Source: Malus domestica (lineage: Eukaryota > Streptophyta > Magnoliopsida > Rosales > Rosaceae). From it: 64,000 bases of DNA. Below, one piece after another: positions 55,436-64,000 of the stretch. A model generated the notes under the pieces. It had not been told where the DNA came from and made no database searches. It saw only the letters and a program-made list of their open reading frames with translations. Where the stretch lies: NCBI RefSeq assembly GCF_042453785.1, contig NC_091674.1, positions 6,254,001 to 6,318,000 on the forward strand. The letters are read 5' to 3'. Both the position numbers and the translations under genes were made by a program. The first letter of the stretch is position 1. Each line of letters begins with the position of its first letter.

Positions 55436-56108
55436 TGTAAATTTGTAAAACGAGAGAGATATTGTGAGAAAGATAGTACGTAAAATTGGAATGTGGAAGC
55501 TTTATAATTATATGTATGTGTTTTTAGTGCTAATACTGTATTTGTGGAAATTGGACCGTTGGGATTAGGACTTGGGGGAATTATTTGAATAATTGGGGGA
55601 GTGGGGGAAATATAGCCGTTATAAGAGACAAAGAGGAGCCTGGAGGTGCAGTGCATTATGATTTGTGGGCATGTGATTATATTTCGGAGTACAAAAATTC
55701 CAATTTGGCATAATTATATATGGTTTAGGGTTCCCATGTTCAATCCTGACACAAATTTTGTAGATGATGTGGTGGTGACAAAGTTGGATCTGGTTCCGGG
55801 TTTTGGGTCAAGTAACGGTAATAATAGTGGATTGGTGAGGAGTTGGGCCATAAACCATGTGTCCGAACAAGTCTCGTTATCATCATCTAAAGATCATCTC
55901 TAAAAAAGAGATTGTTTAGCTATTCTTATGTGTTGAACACATCTAAATTTATGGTAACAAGCAATGTCCTCAGGGTTTCGTCAACTTGTTCAATTCATAC
56001 AGATGACTAAATAATCTCTAAATCAAATAGTTTTTTCTAGAGATGGATTTGTAGGCGATGATAACGGGAATAAACAATTTGAATTATGACTTTTGCACAC
56101 TAAAATAA
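55436..56108. other. Intergenic and promoter of the 55-kb gene
   Basis: No gene. The 85-codon + ORF at 55646-55903 has no support. Confidence 0.4.
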
Positions 56109-56228
56109 GGGAATTATTATTAGTACTCCAAAAATCTCATTCTACACTCCTCACAAGTATATGTTTCTTTCTAATTATAGAAAGTTTGGAGGGTCAAATA
56201 ACATTTTTGAAGTGCTATAACAATTCCC
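56109..56228. mobile_element. 120-bp MITE with 8-bp duplication
   Basis: Ends GGGAATTATTATTAGTACT and, inverted, GGGAATTGTTATAGCACTTC. TAAAATAA flanks at 56101-56108 and 56229-56236, an 8-bp duplication that suggests a hAT relative. Confidence 0.75.
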
Positions 56229-57026
56229 TAAAATAATGTCACATTGTCATGTAAGGATGAATTAACATGTAACGAAAAAGTAAACGGGTAGTGAAGTTAT
56301 TTGCATAAAGTGAGAGAAGTAGCTAAGGAAATCTAATGCCTAATTGAAAATAAATACAATAAATATTACACCTTTGTAGAACATATATAAAGATATTCTA
56401 CAAGCAAATGTTACAATAAGAAACAAATATACTGCCTCCGCAGATTCCATCCATTCGGATTTCTTTTCAATGGATCTCCACAAATGCTGTTAGAGGATGT
56501 CTTCAGAAGCCTAAGCCTGAAATTACGAATTTCGAATTTTAATTGAGAATATTTCAGTTAGCGTCTTAAGGTTGGTTTCTGGGCATGCACTTCCAAATGT
56601 TCAAGAAATTCCATGCAATGGTATAGACTTCTTTTAACGCACGTAAAATATTCCAGAACTTCAAATACTGATAGCGTCAACATAATATAGTCAAGCATGT
56701 TGGATTAGTTAAAAGTACATCGAAACGAGTTTTGAATCATCAATGCGCCTATGAGATTACTTCTAGTTATTTTCAACTAAAAATCAATTAGCGTGTGTAT
56801 TGTAAAGATGAAGGATCGTGCCATAAAGCGTCATAATTCATGTTATTTCAGAATTTGTATCACTTGATCTTATAGAAAGAGCCAGTTATCTTCTTTCTAA
56901 TCTAAAATGGAAGTTTTATAAAACTTACTTCTACATCTCCTTGATTATCACCTGTAATGAGAAAATTGACTGGAGGCAAATTACAAAGAAGTCAGAACTG
57001 TAATTGACAAACCTTGTACCTTGTTG

Positions 57027-60000
57027 TTATGAGCTGAACTGAGTCCCGAAACTGAGTGTATGGCATTCAAGATTCCCCAAGTTTAGCTGTATAATTGGGA
57101 AACACCAACATCATAAGCATGAATGCAAGAAATTGTCTAACAGACCAGACATGAAAACTCGTCTAACATCACGATGACATCAAAATTTATTCCTCAAGAA
57201 GCTTTCAGCATGCTCGAATATCAAAGAGCTTACCACAACAGCAACTCCCGTCTCACAGAATTTAGGTATGCTAATGAGTCTCACCATCTGACCGTCAGAT
57301 CCTGCAATTGGAAGTTTGTAGACCATTCAAGTGATGAAAAGAAATAAATAATTCATTTTTGGCATGAGAAGTATTTTTAGTAAATGATTACCGAAGTTAC
57401 AAGAAAATACCCTTTACTAAGCGACTATCATATTTATCCTGATTACCAACAAAGTAAACGTGAGGACAACTCTCGATCAGGAACGGATCCCTATCCGTGA
57501 AAGGATAGCACCCTGAAACATAATGAAAACAAGAGAAACTCAAACATAAACCCATAGGAAGACCAAAATTACAAATGATTGTCCTAATTATTTTCATTGT
57601 TCAGTCTCAAATTGGAGACAAATGTCAGCCAAGCTGAATTCGAAGCCAAACAACCAATTTAACATAACAAATTGATTCAGGTGACCAATAAACTACACAG
57701 GCAAAAGATATAATTCATACCAAGAGTATTAGGTGCTGTTGGTGCCAGATGCCTCCACCTCAATGTCCTTTCAATAAAGTCAAGTTTATCCGTTGCTTCT
57801 GAATACTTATCAAGATCATCTATATTTTGCCCCGATGTTCCAAGAAACCTGAAAGCCACAATACCAGTATGTCAAAAATAATTACCTATTAAGTAATACC
57901 AAAACAAAAATTTTGATCAACAATGCGAAAAGTCAAATTAGATCTACAATTTTACCTGACATCATCAAGATCAAAGCAATGGGGATTGGTACATGATCTG
58001 AACGTGTTATAAGCTGATGAACCAGGGAAAAGGCATCTGTTCAAAGGCTGAAAGGAAAAGCATATTAGCAAATAACAAACCTGCTGCGGCATGGAAAAGT
58101 TGATGTATACATACTTTCAAGGATATAGATCAAACCTGCTGTGGCAAGGCAAAATTAGCAGGGTCATAGATACCAGGCATGATATCCAAAGACAAACCTG
58201 CAGCAATCTAGCACAAGTATGTTTAATTAAGCAGTGTGGTTCATGATAGGAGCACAGATGAGGTATATTCACTAGTTATATGATTAAACAAACCTGAGTC
58301 AACAAAATATCCAGCTCCTTAATTGGCTCAGACAGCCTTGATTGATCCTTTGACGCTAAATTCTAGCCACAATGGACAAAACGACTATTAGAAAGAGAAT
58401 TAGGGGTGGTTTGGGAGTGAGGTCCTTAAAAAAAAAGCACCCATGAAAAAAAGCTGTGAGGGTTTTAGGTGTTTGGTAAACTGAAAAAAAAAAAAGCTTA
58501 TTTTGGAAGTTGCTGTAAAAATAAGCTGAAATCAAAGGAAAAAGCTGAAGCTGCTATTTGCAGCTTTGGAAAACTGGTTTTTTTTCAAAGCACACGGAGC
58601 TACAGTGCTCCTTTAATGAAAAGACCCACTATCAAACTGCTTTTTTTTCTTTTCCAAAAGCACTTTTACAAAAAAGTTTACCAAACACTCTGCTGATTTA
58701 TTTCACAGCCGCTTATTCCCACAGCAGCTTTTTTTCAAAGCCCAGCAATACCAAACCAGCCCTTACTAAGTTTTTCTGTAACACATGAACCTATCAGGCA
58801 TCTCGATTGAAAATTTAAGAAACTATACTACAAAAGGTTTAGGCTTTCCATTTTATTATTTCAACGAAGATTAAAAAACTTAAAAACTATGTTCTTAGGC
58901 TTTTCAGTTTATAAGAAATCATTAAACAATATATTCATCCTATTATCAGAAAGATCTAAATGGTTTACCTGTCCATTAAGAAGTCCATGAGGAACCTCAA
59001 TAGAATTTCCAGCAATTACAACATGTACTATCTGTGCTGCAATACCTTGTTCCTATTTAATGTTCTACAAAGTTAGTATGTTAAGACAGTTTTATATATA
59101 ATGCACAGCACACGATAATGAAGGATAAGACAGCATGAACCTTCTCATCTCCTAAATGTCCTGTTATATGATCAACGAGAAGCTGAAACTGGAGAGGGTT
59201 TAAAGAGCTGCTTCCAACACGAAGTCCAGATACAAAAACAACATATTTGCCTTCTCCTGTGTGAAACAAAATAAAATTAGTATAAAATGGTAGAGCTAAA
59301 GATAATTGTGAAAGAACAAGAATACTTGAGGAAAATGAGAAACAAAATACAAGACATTGTAGCTCCTCCTTAAACATATTTTTTTATAGCCAATATTGTC
59401 TAACATACTTTTGCATAAATTCGACCTTTTTTCAAATGTACGTTTCTTACCAATATCATAATCCTAGAATTAACGTGTCTTTATCCCTACAACAGTTTGC
59501 AGTATTCAACTTGCATGAACTGGTTTTGATTCCAAAGTCATTAGATCCTTCTATAAAATTATTAAATATAAGATGAAAGTCTAAAGGAACAAATACCCAA
59601 GAACAAACATTTCTGCAAAGAAGAAAAATTGCAAAGTAATAGAAAGGGAGAAAACTCAGATTATACTTGATTTAAGTGGCAACTCTATCTGGGGTGGTAA
59701 TCCAGCTTCAAGAACATCTAGGACAAAGAAGTCACCGGCATCAGTCTCCTTTCCATGTAAACCAACAATAGTCCCTATCAACATGTTAACGTAGAATGAG
59801 CATGTGATGCACGAGCCAAGCCAGAAATTAAGATATTAGGGTATTTCTAGTTTCTTATGCAGTTTACACATGTACTGTTCATGTCTTTTAAGTCTCTTTT
59901 GTCACAAAATTAATGCATCAAGTGTCATAAATTAGTTTTTAGAATTTCAAACTATATTAATGTGGATCTTTCCATATTCATGTAACAATTAGCCTACAGA

Positions 60001-61498
60001 AAGGGCTAAATTAAAAAACAAAAAGTGAATAGATACATCTTTGGTGGGAGTGACTCCAATACACCTTTGGTGTGATGCCAAAGGCCGGAGTGAGCCTGGA
60101 TGTCTTCTGTGTTCCTAGCTATTTCTATTGTCCTACATCAGCATGCTTCAAACATATTGATTCATAGTAGAATGTTAAGCAATTTGGACTCTTCCCAGTC
60201 AAAATGAAACAGTTCGAATAAATATTTTTCTTTGTTGTAATATTTTAATTTGACACAGACCTGTTACATACACAGAAGGTGAAAGCACATTCCCAGAAAG
60301 CTTAACTCTTCCACTTTCATCTTCCAAAATCAGATGGTCATCTGGGTGCACAAAATTATGAGGCTTGACAAGTGGTGTCACAGTTCTCTGTAAAATTTAC
60401 AATATTATAAACAGTAAATAAGAAAACCTCAGAAATTAATAATTAACATTGCGCAAGTACACTACCGTCTTAGAGTATTCATCAAGAACACAAGGCTTGA
60501 GTTTCATGTGCTTGTAGAGGGTTCCAACAATGATGCATTCCTTGTCCCTTTCCAATCCCAAAACTCTGCAAACTACAAACCATACAGCACCCTATTATTT
60601 CAGATTGCCATTTACCCGAAAACCAAATCACTAATACTTCACATTTTCACATAAATGAACGAAAAATCCCAACAGCTAGCCGAAGAAAAATCCTGCCTTC
60701 ACTCTAATCCAATGACATGTACGAAAAGTTGAACCCCATTCTTCCTATCAAAATCCTAACTTTCTGCAAGCCCCGAACCCCTATTTCAATACGAAGACAT
60801 TTGATATGCAGATATCATAAAAATAAATAAATAAATAACAAGACAATCAATGCAAAAAATTTAAACTTTAAATGAATTATAGAAAACCAATTATCTTCCA
60901 CGGATAGCCAACTCAAAGACAAACTTACGGGTACCGTGCCATCAACTCCGTCAAGAACGAAACTTAACAGGAAAACCGAAATCTAAAATTCAGCAAATGT
61001 TGAATAAATACAAAAAATTGAGAACCTGGCAAATGGGGTTTCCAGTTAGGGACAAGGGAATAGAGAAGGGTCCTCATCATATGGAGGCGGGCGAAGTATA
61101 TTTGGCTGTACTGTTGACCCCTGTACATTTCCTTCTGAATCCCAAACCTCTCGTCCTGCAATTAACACAAAATCACAAAGAAAATAAAAACCCAATAAAA
61201 AATCGAAATTAAGAAATAATTCATACTTATTGCTACAAAAAAAATTCAGATGTGGCTCGTAATTCGGGAAAGGTTGCTGAGAAACCCTAGAAAAAGAACG
61301 GAACTTTCCGATTGAGCATGAAAATCTTTCTACTTTCCCTTGTTTTCTCGTGTGTTTTCTCGGTAAACAAACAAGTTGATCTGAGAAGTACTTCTAGAGA
61401 GAGAGAGAGGGAGGGAGGGAGAGAGTACGGACCAGCAATTTGTAGGTGGAATGCTTTCTGTGGAGGTTCTTCTCCGAATCGATTTCCATGGCTTCCAT
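57027..61498 (-). CDS. POLD2: DNA polymerase delta small subunit (POLD2)
   Basis: Fourteen exons sum to 1320 bases, 439 residues: 61433-61498, 61026-61155, 60466-60563, 60261-60387, 59667-59774, 59141-59256, 58969-59052, 58294-58362, 58136-58207, 57956-58047, 57721-57848, 57411-57512, 57234-57301 and 57027-57086. All introns are GT-AG and in phase. The protein starts MEAMEIDSEKNLHRKHSTYK and carries YRGQQYSQIYFARL, LDEYSK, the OB-fold part (LILEDESGRVKLSGN, YVTG, GLHGKETDAGDFFV) and the inactive phosphoesterase part (PGIYDPANFALPQQPLN, NPHCFDL, FLGTSGQNIDDL, RTLRWRHLAPTAPNTLGCYP, HVYFVGNQDKYDSRL). It matches POLD2 along its whole length. POLD2 (p50) bridges the catalytic and other subunits in replication and repair. 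Intron 7 contains a MITE. Confidence 0.95.
58403..58762. mobile_element. PIF/Harbinger-like MITE in POLD2 intron 7
   Basis: Ends GGGGTGGTTTGGGAGTG and, inverted, GGGCTGGTTTGGTATTGCTG; TTA duplicated at 58400-58402 and 58763-58765. About 360 bp with 'aaaaagc'-rich inverted subterminal tracts. ORFs within it are chance. Confidence 0.85.
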
Positions 61499-61788
61499 GG
61501 CGGGAAAATAAGCAGCAACAGCAGCAGAGAATTTCACTGCGCTCGCTCTTTGAGGTGGCTCAGTTACTATTACTCAGTAGGGTTTTTATAAGAGTGTGAT
61601 ATCACACATCTTATTTTACTTCTCAAATATTTTTTTAATTTTCGGCGTCAGATTGGATGAATTAAAAAAGATCAACAGACAAAAATTATCAAAATAGTGT
61701 GTGTGGATAGCACATCCCCTTTTATATTGCCGAATAGAAAACTGAGCAATTTCAATAAAATTTTAATATCGTATCGAATTTCAAGTAG

Positions 61789-61861
61789 GGGGATGTAGCT
61801 CACATGGTAGAGCGCTCGCTTTGCATGCAAGAGGTACGGGGTTCGATACCCCGCATCTCCA
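61789..61861 (+). tRNA. tRNA-Ala (anticodon TGC)
   Basis: 73 bases fold into a cloverleaf: acceptor GGGGATG with CATCTCC and discriminator A at 61861, A-box-like TAGCTCACATGG, anticodon loop TTTGCAT (anticodon TGC at 61822-61824) and B-box GGTTCGATACC. A T-run (61864-61869) follows as polymerase III terminator. CCA is not encoded, as expected. The anticodon stem pairs CTCGC with GCAAG, leaving one C-A mismatch where tRNA-Ala usually has a C-G pair. Confidence 0.93.
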
Positions 61862-62089
61862 TTCTTTTTTAACATATTTTATTATTATATTTTGATACTA
61901 ATAAGAAAACAATTTTTTGGGTAGGTTCATTATAATACTTTTGATTCTTTATTTAGGTGTTTATAACAACTAAATGTCTAAATTCTAATTTTATTCGAAA
62001 ATTATAGGGAACACTATAAATTCGTCGAGAAGGCTGCACAACTTATATGACTACATTGTTCCTTGTTTGTACCATATTATATTAGCCTT

Positions 62090-62500
62090 GTAACCATCAA
62101 GTGTCAGTCAACTAGGAATCCTCAATAAGAATCCTTACTTAGGCACCCATGCTTCCTCCAACTTGAAACCCACTTGCTCAAGGACACGTGGCAACACTAC
62201 AACAACGTTCCTAAAATTTCACATCGACCATGGACAAGAGTAGGCAACTCTCCTCACCTATAAAAGACCTCTCCCACATTAAGGACTCTTGGCTCTTAGG
62301 ACCCCTAATCCAGGCTTAGTCCTCTACTTATGTTTAAATCCTTGTATAATTTAAATAATATATTATTAATGAAAACTTCTCTACCCCATGGACATAGCTC
62401 AACAAAGGGTGAATCACATAGGTATCGTGTCGAATCCTCTACCCTTATCTTTTTACATATCATCATTATGTAGTGACCTAAATACTCTTGCATAGGTTAC
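62090..62500 (+). mobile_element. Probable LTR remnant
   Basis: It carries a TATA-like 'cctataaaag' at about 62259-62268, and 'ccatggacatagctcaacaa' with 'gaatcacataggtatcgtg', phrases common to the R/U5 of plant LTRs. The element has no interior, and I could not fix the ends or a target duplication. Confidence 0.4.
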
Positions 62501-62562
62501 TTTAACACATTTATGTTGACTCAAAATCCACCCAATTTGTTCATCAACATGATTGAATTATT

Positions 62563-62957
62563 AAGTAAATTGTAATAATGGTCTCTCAACTTTAACTCAA
62601 TTGGAGCAATGATCCCTTAACTAAAAATCCATTAGAATTGGTCTCTCAACTCATCAAAACGTGTAGCTATAGTCCATCAACTAAAAATTCATTACCAATG
62701 GTCCCTTAACTTTAATCTAACTGGAGAAATAGTCTCTCAACGTTAACCCAATTGGAGAAATGATTCATCAACTGTAACCCAATTGTAGCAATGGTTCTTC
62801 CAACATAACTCATTTTGACAAAATTTTGACAAAGTTGACGAAAAAGACCATTGCTACACGTTTTAATGAGTTGAGGGACCAATAGTAATGAATTTTTAGT
62901 TAAGTGACCATTGCTCCAATTTGATTAAAATTGAAGGACCATTGCTACAATTTATCC
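62563..62957. mobile_element. Foldback-type MITE, 395 bp
   Basis: The ends are AAGTAAATTGTAATAATGG and, inverted, GGATAAATTGTAGCAATGG. TGAATTATT is present at 62554-62562 and 62958-62966, a 9-bp duplication (Mutator-like). Inside, 'ggtc(t/c)ctcaactttaact' and 'attggagcaatg' occur several times in both orientations. It lies upstream of the fibrillin-like gene. Confidence 0.75.
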
Positions 62958-63263
62958 TGAATTATTTCTCAAACTAAATTACATATTAATAAATACATAT
63001 AAATAATTTCCTATATAATATATTGTGGTGAAAAAATTGAAAGTAAATTGACATCATATTTCTCATTGGAGCACATTTATGACATCACTGTAGAATTACC
63101 TTATTTTTCCAATGACGAAAGTACCCTCAGAGACACACGAGCTTTCCCACTTCCCACTTCCGTCGCAGCCGTCAACCACCCACCTGTCTCTCCTCTCTCC
63201 CGACGATTCAAAACAGTACACTTCTCCTCTTTCAGCTCTTCCCCTAGGGTTTCTCTCTCTCCA

Positions 63264-63545
63264 ATGGCGTCCGTGCAGAGCCGCCTCTCTGCGTTTTCTT
63301 CCATAACCTCGTGCTATTCGACTTCGTCTTCTTCGCCGTCGTCGGCCTTCTCTTCCACCGCCACCACTGCACTCGTTTCCGTCGGTACGTCGCCGCAGTG
63401 TCGCCGGAAATGCTACAGAGACGGGAGAATTCGCTTCCAGCGGTCCGTATGCCGAGCGATGGTTCAGCAGGCCGTTCCCGGAGCTACTGCTGCCTATGCT
63501 AAGGAAATGGAGAGGCTTTCCGCTAAAGAATCGCTTCTTCTCGCC
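63264..63545 (+). CDS. Plastid-targeted fibrillin/PAP-like protein, exon 1 (partial)
   Basis: Start ATG at 63264 in a CCAATGGCG context after a CT-rich 5' UTR; the open frame upstream from 63048 has no better start. The first 94 codons are MASVQSRLSAFSSITSC..., a Ser-rich, acid-poor transit peptide, followed by CRAMVQQAVPGATAAYAKEMERL and SAKESLLLA. The exon ends at a GTGAGT donor at 63546. That last part is like the start of plastid-lipid-associated (fibrillin/PAP13-type) proteins as I remember them. Fibrillins are plastoglobule or thylakoid lipid-binding proteins. The next exon is not found before 64000, so the gene continues beyond the window. Confidence 0.6.
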
Positions 63546-64000
63546 GTGAGTCTCTGCAATTTTAATCTTCTTTTTTTTTTCATATATAATCTGTTAATTA
63601 GGAGAGAAGTCTTTAGCTCTTTGCACTAATTGGTTGTTTAGGAAGTGGTCATGGCGGAATAATGGCAAATGTAAGGCACTGTTTTGTTGCTATTTTTAGA
63701 TTATACTCCTCAACACAAAATTTGCTTTCTCCATAGCTGAAAAAGCACCTTTCGAAATTCAAATTACAAAAGTGATAAAAGTATTAAAATTTAAGTTGTT
63801 CGAATCCTGACAATATAGCTCCATTCAATATATCTAGAAATTATATGTTTTGATTTCGCGAATTTTTGGACTTGTTAATGCATTAGTGCAAATGTCTTGT
63901 TATAGAACTTTTCAATTTATCAGTCAAACTCTTAAAAGTTAAAGTAGAGCTCCGCTTGTGCACTTGGGTCGTTACGATTATGCAAACCCATTTCTCGATT
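63546..64000 (+). other. Intron 1 of the fibrillin-like gene
   Basis: AT- and T-rich sequence starting with a consensus donor; no coding exon could be seen to the window edge. Confidence 0.6.

Noticed and set aside
55646-55903. 85-codon + ORF
   Set aside because: Lies in the promoter of the 55-kb gene, no domain.

Overview
This 64-kb window is flowering-plant nuclear DNA. It is AT-rich, its genes have introns, and it carries a dense mix of Ty1/copia and Ty3/gypsy LTR elements, CACTA, Tourist, hAT and Mutator-type DNA elements, a SINE and a plastid DNA insert. A woody rosid such as Malus or Pyrus fits, but that is a guess; the sequence alone does not fix the species.

The left two thirds (about 3.5-51 kb) is a decayed tandem array. 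Its unit is the 3' end of an actin gene (+ strand), a phytocyanin gene (- strand) and the 3' part of a clade D PP2C phosphatase gene (- strand). Four units can be traced. Unit A (about 3.5-18.7 kb) is broken by a Tourist MITE that itself contains a copia element (4200-10830), by a CACTA element (10968-13502) and by a gypsy-type solo LTR (14390-15836). Unit B (18.7-28.1 kb) is broken by a fairly young copia element (18756-24999) and a solo LTR (27327-27719). Unit C (28.1-29.4 kb) is truncated. Unit D (about 39.8-51 kb) keeps the full PP2C gene. Phytocyanin copies B and D are open; copy A is dead and C is a remnant. All the actin pieces are pseudogene fragments. Many insertion limits are exact because the interrupted sequence can be compared with an uninterrupted copy elsewhere in the window.

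Between units C and D (30-39.8 kb) lie a SINE, one small plausible ORF, an Alba pseudogene split by a 4.2-kb LTR element whose internal ORF does not look like gag-pol (33273-37474), and an Agenet-domain pseudogene.

The right end is ordinary genic DNA: the PP2C gene (48074-50937, -), a two-exon plant-specific nuclear-type protein (54097-55435, -), the DNA polymerase delta small subunit POLD2 with 14 exons (57027-61498, -), a tRNA-Ala(UGC) (61789-61861, +) and exon 1 of a plastid-targeted fibrillin/PAP-like gene that runs off the window (63264-63545, +). MITEs lie between and inside these genes.

I found no undescribed biological system. The most novel items are the LTR element with an unrecognised ORF, the 1.07-kb near-perfect foldback element, the repeated leader of the second copia element, and the tandem array itself.
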